NCBI GenBank assembly: GCA_020628935.1
Contig: JAHDEG010000005.1
Coordinates: 1-46,414 of the forward strand
Length of the DNA: 46,414 nt
Reading direction: 5' to 3'
Origin: Flavobacteriales bacterium
Lineage (GTDB): Bacteria; Bacteroidota; Bacteroidia; Flavobacteriales_G; JALEGO01
In this document: positions 1 to 9,611 of the stretch, piece by piece
Layout of the letters: each line of letters opens with the position of its first letter
How positions within the stretch are numbered: position 1 is the first letter of the stretch
Program-made: the position numbers and the translations under genes
The notes under the pieces: model-generated
The model's input: only the letters and a program-made list of their open reading frames with translations
What the model was told of the DNA's origin: nothing
Databases searched by the model: none

Positions 1-1779
1 CATAGATTTAACGGTTGTAAAATAATTCATTTTTTCGTTGTCGTAGTTGGTGGAGTTTTTTACCTGACCACTAGCAATTCGTAATGTGCTGTTCGCATCT
101 GGGTAGTATAATTTTTCTGGTACAAGAATCATAATATCGGCCATGTATTGTTTATGTGCCTCTTGAAGTTGAGTTCTAATTTTTGCCCATTCGGTTCTGG
201 ATAAGTTTCTGTAATCGTTTTCAAAGGCTTGTTTTAATTTGTAAACGGGGTCTTTGCTAAATTTTTTGATTACTTTTTTTGTTTTGGAAGTTATTAGTTT
301 TTTAAAGGAAGCTTGATTTAACAAAATACTATTGTTTTGAATGTCTGTATAAGCAGCTTCTAAACTTCCATTATATTCATCTTGTATATACTTTCTAAAG
401 GTAGTGTTTACCTCATTTTTAGGAGCGTTTAGGTATATGCTTAGTATATTAATAAAAACCTCTTTTTCAAGATCTTTTATAGCGTTTCTTCCATTTAAAT
501 TATTTTTTGCCTTTGTTATTTGCTCAATTATTTTTTCTGGAGTATTGGTTTCTGTTATTACTAAATCGAAGGGTTGTTTTAGCTCATTAACCATTTGTCT
601 TATTTCGTAGTACGAAACGTTTTCTAAGGCGAATTCTTCTTGTTTTTCGTTTAGGTTTTTTATAGTATTGAGGTTACGGATGTAATCCGTTCTCTTTTTT
701 TGAAGTTTTCGTTTACTACATAGCTCTTCAAATTTTCTTTTCTTTTTGAGGATGTTTACTTTTTTAAGGCCTAAGTTTTGACCAATCATTTTTTTATAGT
801 AGTTACTGGTTCTGTTGTATTTAGATGTATAAGTAAGTAAATTTTGACTGTTTAAAGTCATGTATTTTTTAAGGATGGATAAGTACTTTTCTCGGTAGGA
901 TATACGTAAGGGATTTACTTTATTTATTCTCTGGTCAATATCATAAGAAGTAATATATTGTTCGGTTCTTCCTGGGAAGCCATAAATCATAGTGAAATCG
1001 CCTTCGTTAACACCACTTACATCAAGCTTAAGAGATTTTTTTGGTTGGTAAGGTACGTTGTCCTCAGCGTATTCAGCTGGTTCGTTATTTTTGTTAGCGT
1101 ATATTCTAAACACTGAAAAATCTCCAGAATGTCGGGGCCACATCCAATTATCACTTTCTTGTCCAAATTCACCAACACTTCTAGGGGGAGCACCTACTAA
1201 ACGAATGTCTTTAAATGTTTGAATTGCAATTAAATAAAATTCGTTTCCTTGATAATAAGGAGCAACAAAATATTCAATACCAAGCTCTTCTTTATATTCT
1301 TCCAGAAGTAGCTGTGTATTTGTGTTTGCAATTTCATTTTTTTCGTCTAAGCTTCCGGCTCCTTCCAGGCCCTCAGTAACGTAATCAGTGACATTTTTTA
1401 AGGATTGTACAATAGAAATAGTTAATCCATTATTTTTAAGTTCTTGTTCATAACTATGAGCCCAAAACCCATTTTTCAAGTAGTCATTTACAGTGTCGCT
1501 ATGATTTACAATATACGATCGACCACAATGATGGTTGGTGAAAATTAATCCTTTATCAGAAACAATTTCGCCAGTGCAACCTCCGCCAAAAAGAACAATG
1601 GCATCTTTTAAACTTGCTTTTTTAGTAGAGAAAATATCTTCCAATGAGATATTTAACCTATCGAGTTTTAACATTCTTGAATTAATCTCAGAAGGTATCC
1701 ACATTCCTTCATCGGCAACAAGAATTTGGCTGCTTATTAGTAATACAGATAATAGTAGGGTGTTTAATATTTTTTTCAT
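1..1779 (-). CDS. S46 family dipeptidyl-peptidase (DPP7/DPP11 type), 3' end outside window
   Basis: This frame runs open from an ATG at 1779 to the window edge (593 codons), so the stop is not seen; the family is usually about 700-720 residues. The protein starts with a signal peptide (KKILNTLLLSVLLISSQILVA) followed by GMWIPSEIN, typical of S46. The block FGGGCTGEIVSDKGL then TNHHCGRSYI (residues about 64-90) carries the catalytic His, and WPRHSGDFSVFRIYA (about 214-228) carries the catalytic Asp. The nucleophilic Ser and the residue that sets DPP7 (hydrophobic) versus DPP11 (Asp/Glu) specificity lie in the missing C-terminus, so specificity cannot be called. The expected role is periplasmic removal of N-terminal dipeptides from peptides during protein feeding. 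It is transcribed divergently from the giant adhesin. Confidence 0.93.
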   Translation of the reverse strand, partial: MKKILNTLLLSVLLISSQILVADEGMWIPSEINSRMLKLDRLNISLEDIFSTKKASLKDAIVLFGGGCTGEIVSDKGLIFTNHHCGRSYIVNHSDTVNDYLKNGFWAHSYEQELKNNGLTISIVQSLKNVTDYVTEGLEGAGSLDEKNEIANTNTQLLLEEYKEELGIEYFVAPYYQGNEFYLIAIQTFKDIRLVGAPPRSVGEFGQESDNWMWPRHSGDFSVFRIYANKNNEPAEYAEDNVPYQPKKSLKLDVSGVNEGDFTMIYGFPGRTEQYITSYDIDQRINKVNPLRISYREKYLSILKKYMTLNSQNLLTYTSKYNRTSNYYKKMIGQNLGLKKVNILKKKRKFEELCSKRKLQKKRTDYIRNLNTIKNLNEKQEEFALENVSYYEIRQMVNELKQPFDLVITETNTPEKIIEQITKAKNNLNGRNAIKDLEKEVFINILSIYLNAPKNEVNTTFRKYIQDEYNGSLEAAYTDIQNNSILLNQASFKKLITSKTKKVIKKFSKDPVYKLKQAFENDYRNLSRTEWAKIRTQLQEAHKQYMADIMILVPEKLYYPDANSTLRIASGQVKNSTNYDNEKMNYFTTVKSM

Positions 1780-1846
1780 GTCTAAATTCTTAATGTTAAC
1801 ATACACTTAACATGTAAAGTTAATACTTAATATTCACTTAATAATG

Positions 1847-1871
1847 TTGAAAGGGGTATTTTGTAATTTCG
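1847..1871 (+). promoter_or_regulatory. Candidate Bacteroidota-type promoter for the giant adhesin
   Basis: A TTG at 1847-1849 is followed about 15 bases later by TAATTTCG at 1864-1871, close to the Bacteroidota -33/-7 pattern (TTTG ... TAnnTTTG). Transcription would begin near 1877. This leaves almost no leader for the ATG at 1887 but about 25 bases for the ATG at 1902, which supports the later start. It is a pattern match only. Confidence 0.35.
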
Positions 1872-1901
1872 AGTCAAGAAAAATATATGCAGGCATTGAT
1901 T

Positions 1902-4900
1902 ATGCAAAAAGCAACTTTATTTACGTTTCTTCTCATTTTTTCTTCATTTTTTGGAGCTAAGGCTCAGTCACTCATAATTAACGAAATTTCTCAAGGTGTA
2001 GGCACTGCTGAATGGGTAGAGCTAATGGTAGTTGGTAATCCTTGTGTTGGAAGTGGATGTGTTGATTTGAGAGGATATATTATTGATGATAATAACGGGA
2101 ACTTTGCAACGGGTTCTGGAGTTGGTATTGCAGAAGGAGCTATACGATTTGCAAACGATCCGTTTTGGAGCTGTGTACCTGTAGGAACAATTATAGTAGT
2201 AGGTAGTGAAATTGGAAGCAGTTTATCAACTACTGGCGATTGTGCTATGTCAGTTGATGTTAGTTCGAATTTATTTGACGGTCATGAAACAATGCCAAAC
2301 TCAACTGATCCTACTTATCCTAATTCAGGGTGGGTAAATGGAGGTGGTATGTGGAGTAACGTAACAATGAATAATAGTAATGATGCTTTTCAAATTATTT
2401 CTCCGTCTGGATCTCCTGAATTCTCTGTTACATGGGGGAATAATTCTGGAGGAACAATAGAATTCTCTGGTCCTTCAGGAGGATCGGTTTTTTATCTAGA
2501 CAACGGCTCAAGTACCAATTCAAATAGTACATCAAATTGGTCACAAGGCACAGTTGCTTCATCTGAAACGCCTGGAGCACCAAATTCAGCAGCAAACGAG
2601 GCTTGGTTTAATTCAATGAATAACAGTTGTCAAGGTCCTTTAGAAATTGAAACCCTCAAAACACCTGAAATATGTTCAGGCTTATGTAACGGAACAGCCG
2701 AAGTAAATGCATCTGGTGGAGCTACTCCTTATTCATATGAATGGAGTAACGGGGCAACAAGTTCAACAATTTCAGGTTTGTGTGCGGGTTCGTATACAAT
2801 AACAGTAACTGATGCAAACGGATGTGATAAAGAAGAAACGGTAACTATACTAAGTTCACCGTCTTTTTCATTAATAGACAATATTACAAACGAAACCTGC
2901 GCTGCAAGTTGTAATGGTTCGATTTCTTTGTCACCTAGTACAGGGAGTGCTACATATGTTTGGAGCAACGGGGTAACTGCATCAACAATTTCTAGCTTGT
3001 GTGCAGGAAATTACTCGGTAACGGCTACAAACACAAACGGATGTACGGTAGAAGAAACGTATACTATTTCATCACCAACTCCGTTCACGGTAACATTAAA
3101 TACCACTGATGAAAGCTGTGGTCAATCAGATGGTTCAATTTGTGCAACGGTTAATGGTACAAGCTCAAGTGTAAGTTATTTATGGAATAACGGAGCAACA
3201 ACAAGCTGCCTAAATAACGTATTCGCAGATTCTTATTCGGTTACTGTAACCAATTCTTCTAATTGTTCTGTAAGTGAATCAGGTTCAGTATCAAATTCAG
3301 GTAGTTTAACTGCTTCTATTAGTTCACTTTCAGAAATTACTTGTTTTGAAGGGTGTGATGGAAGTTTAAAAGCAACAGCAGTTGGTGCAACTAGTCCAAT
3401 ATACTTATGGAGCAACGGAGCAACAACATCTACCATTAGTAATTTATGTGATGGTACATTCACCGTTACTATTTCTGAAGGAGGATGTTCAGCTACTGAA
3501 TCTTACACATTATCTGAGCCAAATGCATTAGATGTAACATTAACACCAGTTGATGCTTCATGTGGCCAAGCTAACGGATCTGTTTGTGCTTCTTTGGTAG
3601 GATCAAATGCTTCTACTACTTATTTATGGAGCAATGGAGCAACAACAGATTGCATTAGTAATGTAGTTGCAGGTAATTATTCAGTTACGATTTCACATTA
3701 TGGATGTGATAAAATTGAATCTGCTACTGTCTCAAATGCAGGTGGTATTTCTGCAACAGCCGTTATTGATGATCAAATATCTTGCTTTAATGCATGTGAT
3801 GGAGCAATTAGCGTTCAGCTTTCAGGAGCAAACAATCCTACTTATATATGGAGCAATGGAGAAACAACAAGTACTTTGAGTAATGTTTGTGAAGGAACGT
3901 TTACTGTAACGGTGTCACAAGGAGCTTGTACAAGTGAATCTTCTGTAACGTTAACCAATCCTAATAAAATTACAAATGCCTTTGTTACTACTGATGCAAA
4001 TTGCGGGCAAGCTAACGGTGAGTTATGTGTATCCTCTCAAAACGGAAACGGAGCGGTAACGTATGTTTGGGATAACGGAGAAACATCTTCTTGTATAGAT
4101 GATTTACTATCTGGTTCTTACGAAGTAACTGCTACAGATGCTGCTGGTTGTTTTACAGTTTCTCAAGGGCAGGTAAATAACCAAGGTGGTTTACAATCAT
4201 CAATAGATACGTTGCAAGCACTTTCTTGTTTTAATATATGTGATGGTTCTTTAAAAGCAATAGTTACTGGAGCTACTAATCCTACATATATTTGGAGCAA
4301 CGGAGCAACAACCCCAACAATAAGCGATTTGTGCGCAGCAGTTTATACTGTTACAGTTGAAGAAGCAGGTTGTCAATCGATATCAACAGTAGAATTAATA
4401 AATCCTACAGAAATTACAACAAGCTTTGTTGTTACAAACGAAGTTTGCGGAAATACTCAAGGTGGATCATGTGTAACTGCAACAGGTGGTACTGGTAATT
4501 TAAGTTATGCCTGGTCAAATGCTACTACAGGTTTATGTATTACTAACGTAGGTGCAAATACATATAGTGTTACTGTAACAGATGAAAATGGTTGTACGCA
4601 TAACAATTCAACTACAATTACAAATGAGAGTAACTTAAGTGCATCAGTTGCAGAAATAAATGCTGTTTCATGTTCTGATTCATGTGATGCTTCTGCGGAA
4701 GTAACAGTTTCGGGAGCTACTTCACCAACCTATTTATGGAGTAATGGAGCTACAACATCATTGGTTCAAGATTTATGTGCAGGTACATACGAAGTGACAG
4801 TTTCAGATCAAGGATGTGAGGTAGTTAAAAATATTACTATTACTAATCCTGCTGCAATAGTTTATACATCAACAAACACAAGCTCAACTTGCGGACAAAA

Positions 4901-7900
4901 TGATGGTTCACTTTGTGTAAATGTTACGGGCGGAAACGCTAATTATAGTTTTAATTGGTCAAACGGAGAAACTACAAACTGTATTAATAATTTAGCAGCA
5001 AATGCTTTCGCTGTTTCTATTACAGATGCATCGGGTTGTTCAGTAGATACGAACTTAACGGTTTCAAATTCAGGTGGTTTATCCTCCTCCATAACAATTA
5101 ATACACCATTAAATTGTAATAGTAGTTGTAACGGAGAAATAGAAGTTGATGTAACAGGAGCAAGCACTGCAACATATGCTTGGAATACTGGAGCTACAAC
5201 AGCAATGTTAAATAACTTATGTGAAGATACGTATACAGTAACTGTGACAGATCAAACAGGATGTACTTCTGTTAGTACGATTAATTTAGAAGCTCCTACA
5301 GAAATCACTTATACTACATCTACTGTTAAAGAGCTTTGTTCTTCTTCAAACGGAGAAGCATCAATTGTAAATGCTGCAGGCGGAACAGGAACACTAACTT
5401 ATGTTTGGAGTAACGGAGCAACAACAAGTAACATAACAAATCAATCAGCTGGTACTTATTATTTCACAGTTACAGATGCTAATGGATGTTCAGTTGCTGA
5501 TAGTGCAGTTATAGAATTAGATGGCACTACTATTAATGCTGATGTTAACGTTCAAAATACAGATTGCGGACAAAGCAATGGAGTTGCTTGTGTGAACACT
5601 ACTTCTGTCGGTTTAACGTACTTATGGAGTAATGGAGAAACATCATCTTGTATTTCAAATTTGCCTTCAGATGTTTATGAAGTAACAATAACAGCCGCTA
5701 GTGGGTGTTCAATTACAGAGCAAGGAACCATAAGTAACAATGATGGAATTCAAATTGCTACAACAATTGCTAATGAAATTTCTTGTAATGCAGATTGTGA
5801 TGGAGCTATAAACACTTCTGTTTCTGGTACAACTAGTACAGATTTAACGTACGCTTGGAGCAACGGCACGAGTAATGCTAACTTGTTTAACCTTTGTGCA
5901 GACACCTACACAGTAACAGTAACTGATAATAGTTCAGGGTGTACTGCAACTTCATCTGAAACATTAGCCGATCCATTAGCTCTTTCAGCAACTGCAGCTT
6001 TAACAAATGCGAGTTGCGGACAAAATGATGGTTCTATTTGTTTAACGGCAGTAAACGGAGCTGCACCAATAACATTTAATTGGGAGGATGGAACAACGCA
6101 AAATTGCTTAAATAACTTAGCGGCAGCATCATACGCTGTGACATTAACAGATGCGAATAATTGTACTGCTGAATTAACAGAGCAAATTAATAATGTTGGT
6201 GGAGTTACTATTCAAACAAACGTTATTTCTAATGTTTCATGTAATACCTTATGTGATGGAGAGGCTAATGTTGAAATAGTAACGGGCTCAACAGTTGGCT
6301 TAACGTATGCTTGGAGTAACGGAGCAACAACAACTTCAATAAATAATGTTTGTGCCGGTGAGTATACAGTAACTGTTACTGATGCAAGTGGATGTAGTAA
6401 TACAGTAACTGTAACAATAACGGAGCCTGCTTCTTTAGTGCTAGACTCAGTAAATATTATAAATTCTAATTGTGGTCAGGCAGACGGTTCAGCTTGCGCT
6501 TTTGTATCTGGCGGAACCGCTCCATTAACTTATACTTGGAATAACGGAGCTACAACATCATGTTTAAATAACGTATTAGCGTCTGCTTACTCTTTTACAG
6601 TGACAGATGCTAACAGTTGTGAAATACAAGGTCAAACTAGTGTAAGTGATAATGCAGGTTTATCTTTAACTATTAATATTGAAGACTCAATAAGTTGTTA
6701 CCAGAGCTGTGATGGAGTTTTAAATACAACTGTTACTGGTTCAACCAATGTTAGCTACTTATGGAGTACTGGAGCCACATCGGCTAGCTTATCTGATTTA
6801 TGCTCAGGTACTTATTCTTTGACAATAACTGACATAATAACTAATTGTACAGCGGTTAAAAGCATTATTTTGTCAGAGCCTGCTGAGCTTGTTTTAAATA
6901 CCACATCTACTCCTGATTCTTGTAACAGAACGGTTGGTTCAGCTTGTGTAGCGGTTAATGGAGGAACAGGAGCTTATACCTATAGCTGGAGCGGACTTTC
7001 AGCAACTAGTTGTTTGAGTAATGTTTCGGGAGGAAACTATGACGTAACTGTTTCAGATGAAAATAATTGTGAAGCTAGTACTTCAGTAGTTGTTACATCA
7101 ACATCTAGTATTGATATTGAATTAACACAAACAATGCCTATTTCGTGTGCAAGAGCTTGTGATGCAGTTCTTGAGGTTGCTGTTTTAACAGGAACTCCTT
7201 CCACTTATTCTTGGAGTAACGGATCAACGAATACAATTGCAAATAACTTATGTGCAGGATCTCACAGTGTAACTGTAACAAGTGATGAAGGATGTACAGC
7301 GACAGAAACCATAATAATTACCGAGCCTGTTGCAATTTCATTTAGCGCAACAGTTGAAAATGCAGGATGTAATAACCAACCAACGGGTGAAATTTGCGTT
7401 ACTCCATTAGGTGGCGTTTCAGGATATGAATTAACATGGGAGGATGGTTCTTTAGGTTTATGTAGCAGTAATCTTTCAACGGGTAGTTATACGGTTACAA
7501 TTGAAGATGCTGTGGGTTGTACATTAGAAAACACTTTTGAAGTTGGTTTACCAGATCCACCAGAAATGAATTTAGTGATTTCGGAAACCGAAGGTTGTGC
7601 TCCACACAGTTTTGAGTTAGGTGCTCAGGTTAATTCTACAAGTACTAGCGGAATGATTATTTCTTGGTCAATTAGTTCAGGCGCGGCTTTAAAGTTAGAT
7701 AATTCTTTAAAATACACTATTGAAGAGCCAGGTGCTCACCAGGTTGTTGCTACAGTATCTACAACAGATGGTTGTAATTTTCAATTGGTTTGTGAAGATT
7801 CTATCCATGTTTACGAAAACCCAAATGCCAATTTTGACTTAATTTCTTTGCCGGGTAGTCATTTACGTTACGAAATTCAGCCAGAAGAAGAAGCGTACAA

Positions 7901-8345
7901 CGAATGGGATAGGTTCACTTCTAATGGCACTACAATTGCTGAGGTTGATATCTCTAACTATTATTTTAACGATATAGGTAATTATGAGGTATGTATGTTT
8001 AGAACCACTACTAACGGCTGTGCTGCCGAAACCTGTAAAGAAGTTGAAGTGAGTTTGCCATTTTTTGCTGCACACATACCAAATGCCTTTACTCCAAATA
8101 ATGATGTTAATAACCAAATGTTTATTCCTGTACTAACTTCTTATGATGTATCTGATTACGAGTTCACCATTTTTAACCGTTGGGGAGATAAGGTATTTCA
8201 TTCTAATAGTCCTAATGAGGGCTGGGACGGAACAGTAAACGGTTCACCAGCAAAGCAAGATGTCTATTCTTTTAAGCTAAATTTAAAGGATAATAAAACA
8301 GGAGAGCATTACAAGAAAGCTAATTTGGTTACTTTGTTGAGGTAA
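1902..8345 (+). CDS. Giant SprB-repeat adhesin with lamin-tail domain and T9SS type B sorting domain
   Basis: Secreted surface protein of about 2147 residues. An ATG at 1887 is also in frame; I chose 1902 because it gives a clean signal peptide (MQKATLFTFLLIFSSFFGAKAQ region). Just after it, SLIINEISQG...AEWVELMVVG is a lamin-tail (LTD) domain, to about residue 230. From about residue 254 to 1885 come 22 SprB-like repeats of about 63-70 residues built around Y-x-WSNGATT and YTVTVTD...GC. Then comes a PKD-like stretch with a further immunoglobulin-like segment, and a C-terminal domain starting at IPNAFTPNNDVNNQMF with FNRWGDKVFH and GWDGTVNG, the type B (gliding-motility-associated) T9SS signal. 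Most repeats carry four cysteines, suggesting disulfides. The likely role is adhesion or gliding on surfaces. It converges on the PorP/SprF gene, a plausible export or anchoring partner. Confidence 0.93.
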   Translation: MQKATLFTFLLIFSSFFGAKAQSLIINEISQGVGTAEWVELMVVGNPCVGSGCVDLRGYIIDDNNGNFATGSGVGIAEGAIRFANDPFWSCVPVGTIIVVGSEIGSSLSTTGDCAMSVDVSSNLFDGHETMPNSTDPTYPNSGWVNGGGMWSNVTMNNSNDAFQIISPSGSPEFSVTWGNNSGGTIEFSGPSGGSVFYLDNGSSTNSNSTSNWSQGTVASSETPGAPNSAANEAWFNSMNNSCQGPLEIETLKTPEICSGLCNGTAEVNASGGATPYSYEWSNGATSSTISGLCAGSYTITVTDANGCDKEETVTILSSPSFSLIDNITNETCAASCNGSISLSPSTGSATYVWSNGVTASTISSLCAGNYSVTATNTNGCTVEETYTISSPTPFTVTLNTTDESCGQSDGSICATVNGTSSSVSYLWNNGATTSCLNNVFADSYSVTVTNSSNCSVSESGSVSNSGSLTASISSLSEITCFEGCDGSLKATAVGATSPIYLWSNGATTSTISNLCDGTFTVTISEGGCSATESYTLSEPNALDVTLTPVDASCGQANGSVCASLVGSNASTTYLWSNGATTDCISNVVAGNYSVTISHYGCDKIESATVSNAGGISATAVIDDQISCFNACDGAISVQLSGANNPTYIWSNGETTSTLSNVCEGTFTVTVSQGACTSESSVTLTNPNKITNAFVTTDANCGQANGELCVSSQNGNGAVTYVWDNGETSSCIDDLLSGSYEVTATDAAGCFTVSQGQVNNQGGLQSSIDTLQALSCFNICDGSLKAIVTGATNPTYIWSNGATTPTISDLCAAVYTVTVEEAGCQSISTVELINPTEITTSFVVTNEVCGNTQGGSCVTATGGTGNLSYAWSNATTGLCITNVGANTYSVTVTDENGCTHNNSTTITNESNLSASVAEINAVSCSDSCDASAEVTVSGATSPTYLWSNGATTSLVQDLCAGTYEVTVSDQGCEVVKNITITNPAAIVYTSTNTSSTCGQNDGSLCVNVTGGNANYSFNWSNGETTNCINNLAANAFAVSITDASGCSVDTNLTVSNSGGLSSSITINTPLNCNSSCNGEIEVDVTGASTATYAWNTGATTAMLNNLCEDTYTVTVTDQTGCTSVSTINLEAPTEITYTTSTVKELCSSSNGEASIVNAAGGTGTLTYVWSNGATTSNITNQSAGTYYFTVTDANGCSVADSAVIELDGTTINADVNVQNTDCGQSNGVACVNTTSVGLTYLWSNGETSSCISNLPSDVYEVTITAASGCSITEQGTISNNDGIQIATTIANEISCNADCDGAINTSVSGTTSTDLTYAWSNGTSNANLFNLCADTYTVTVTDNSSGCTATSSETLADPLALSATAALTNASCGQNDGSICLTAVNGAAPITFNWEDGTTQNCLNNLAAASYAVTLTDANNCTAELTEQINNVGGVTIQTNVISNVSCNTLCDGEANVEIVTGSTVGLTYAWSNGATTTSINNVCAGEYTVTVTDASGCSNTVTVTITEPASLVLDSVNIINSNCGQADGSACAFVSGGTAPLTYTWNNGATTSCLNNVLASAYSFTVTDANSCEIQGQTSVSDNAGLSLTINIEDSISCYQSCDGVLNTTVTGSTNVSYLWSTGATSASLSDLCSGTYSLTITDIITNCTAVKSIILSEPAELVLNTTSTPDSCNRTVGSACVAVNGGTGAYTYSWSGLSATSCLSNVSGGNYDVTVSDENNCEASTSVVVTSTSSIDIELTQTMPISCARACDAVLEVAVLTGTPSTYSWSNGSTNTIANNLCAGSHSVTVTSDEGCTATETIIITEPVAISFSATVENAGCNNQPTGEICVTPLGGVSGYELTWEDGSLGLCSSNLSTGSYTVTIEDAVGCTLENTFEVGLPDPPEMNLVISETEGCAPHSFELGAQVNSTSTSGMIISWSISSGAALKLDNSLKYTIEEPGAHQVVATVSTTDGCNFQLVCEDSIHVYENPNANFDLISLPGSHLRYEIQPEEEAYNEWDRFTSNGTTIAEVDISNYYFNDIGNYEVCMFRTTTNGCAAETCKEVEVSLPFFAAHIPNAFTPNNDVNNQMFIPVLTSYDVSDYEFTIFNRWGDKVFHSNSPNEGWDGTVNGSPAKQDVYSFKLNLKDNKTGEHYKKANLVTLLR
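2660..7553 (+). repeat. Array of 22 SprB-like repeats in two alternating types
   Basis: The coding repeats are about 190-210 bp each. Type alpha begins SCxxxCDG, has LCAGTYTVTV in the middle and ends in a short linker with N/E-P. Type beta begins SCGQxxGSxC, has a Cys in TTxCLNNV and ends in a linker with N-x-GG-L/I. From repeat 3 to 12 and again from 14 to 22 they strictly alternate beta-alpha; repeats 1, 2 and 13 break the order. Short DNA words for WSNGATT recur almost unchanged between copies, which would favour recombination-driven length change and assembly errors. Confidence 0.85.
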
Positions 8346-8369
8346 TCTCCAAAAATACCAATAGTAACC

Positions 8370-8415
8370 TAATGAAAGCCAGTGTGAAATGGCGAAAACT
8401 AAGCTTTGCTTTATT
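8370..8415 (-). repeat. Possible degenerate copy (3' part only) of the intergenic structured element
   Basis: The region between the convergent genes (8346-8568) contains a hairpin GCCA (8378-8381)/TGGC (8390-8393). Its flanks, read on the minus strand as CGCCATTTCACACTGGCTTTC preceded by AAAGCTTAGT, resemble the 3' end of the copy at 40531-40678 (CGCCAATACGCACTGGCTTCC preceded by CTTTAGTAAG). The conserved AAGCT, AGATCRC and GGCYGMACT blocks of the family are absent here, so it is a fragment or a chance match. The rest of the gap holds no gene I can support. Confidence 0.3.
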
Positions 8416-8568
8416 TGTGGTCTTGATATAATCTTTCACATTTCCCTTAGATGTTTATTATGACGTGAAAGAAAAATAGATTTTGGTGTCAAAAAATATG
8501 TGGGGCTAGATTGTATTATTGATAATATTTGAAGCTATCTTACAAAAAGTTCAGGAATTTGAAAAAAG

Positions 8569-9603
8569 TTAAAATTTAGGGCAAGATATAGGGTATCGTT
8601 TTCTTCTTTTATTTTTTCTGTAATGTTCATAAACAAACGATATCTCGTGTGCACCACCAGTATTTCCGGCCAACTCCGAAATGGTTATATCATAGGAGTA
8701 CCCAATTTTTAAACTGTTTACAGGAAATAAAATAGATGCTATGATTGCTTCATTATTAGAATAGCCTGGCTTATATTTTTTAATAAATGGAATACCTCTA
8801 TATGATATGCCAAATGACAGTGAATATTTGCTAATTAAGACCCCTATGTCAAGCTGATCCCATTTTTTTTGTGCTTTATAATTTAGCAGCGAAGATATAT
8901 AAGTACCACCAATACCATTCTTATCACCTTTGTGTAATGTAAATTTATACCCACCGTGTATTGAAAACTTAAAAGGCAACCGAGATTCTTGTTCAAGAAA
9001 GGATTGATCGGGACGGTTTAGGTGATCAATTGCAAGGCCAGTCCAGAATTTTTCAGAAATCATAACGGTTCCAATACTAATATCAGGATAGGAAATTCCG
9101 CCATTTAAATTTTCTATCGATGTTGTAGATCCGTTAATAATCTGGTCTTGAAACCGAAATTCTGATAAGTCATAATTTCTAAATGTATAAGATAGTTTTG
9201 TGCCAAATCGAATAGATAATTTTCTGGTTGCGTGTATGTAATAGGAATATAATCCTCCTATATTTGTAAATCTTAGTCCTACGCTACCAGCTCTATCTTG
9301 GGTGATTTTAAACCCAACACCGCTATTTTGTCTTGATAAGTGGTTATCATAAGAGAACGAATTTGATACAAATGCTTTAGAGATTGCTGGCCATTGATTT
9401 CGATAAACTCCTATCCATCGATGTTGAATTGTATTTCCAGTGAAGGCTGGATTAAGTTGTAAAGCCGATACACTAAATTGTGAAAACTGAATATCTTGAG
9501 ATAAAGTTGAAAATGACAGTGCAATAATGAATCCTAAAACAATTGTTTTCTTATTCGCTTTAATAGCTTTTAATCTATCAGCATGTAAAATTATTTTTTC
9601 CAA
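8569..9603 (-). CDS. PorP/SprF family type IX secretion membrane protein
   Basis: A protein of 344 residues with a signal peptide ending near SFSTLSQ, then DIQFSQFSVSALQLNPAFTG, the classic start of PorP/SprF proteins (QFS..., NPAFTG). The remainder is rich in alternating aromatic and polar residues, as expected of an outer-membrane beta-barrel. In Flavobacterium, SprF is needed for secretion of the SprB adhesin, and PorP/SprF-like proteins are encoded beside type B sorting-domain proteins. Here it starts 8 bases after the stop of the adhesin at 9612-13475, so the two form one operon. The reading frame has no ATG near its start: the first usable codon is TTG at 9603, giving a long charged n-region (KAIKANKK) before the hydrophobic core. 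Confidence 0.9.
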   Translation of the reverse strand: MEKIILHADRLKAIKANKKTIVLGFIIALSFSTLSQDIQFSQFSVSALQLNPAFTGNTIQHRWIGVYRNQWPAISKAFVSNSFSYDNHLSRQNSGVGFKITQDRAGSVGLRFTNIGGLYSYYIHATRKLSIRFGTKLSYTFRNYDLSEFRFQDQIINGSTTSIENLNGGISYPDISIGTVMISEKFWTGLAIDHLNRPDQSFLEQESRLPFKFSIHGGYKFTLHKGDKNGIGGTYISSLLNYKAQKKWDQLDIGVLISKYSLSFGISYRGIPFIKKYKPGYSNNEAIIASILFPVNSLKIGYSYDITISELAGNTGGAHEISFVYEHYRKNKRRKRYPISCPKF

Positions 9604-9611
9604 TATCTTTT

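Noticed and set aside
2660-7553. Regular repeats that might be read as a CRISPR array or a satellite.
   Set aside because: They are in-frame protein repeats of about 200 bp with diverged copies and no short fixed repeat with unique spacers.
2729-8117. Several open frames of 70-84 codons on the opposite strand or in another frame of the giant adhesin.
   Set aside because: They mirror the repeat codons, recur by repeat period and resemble no protein family.
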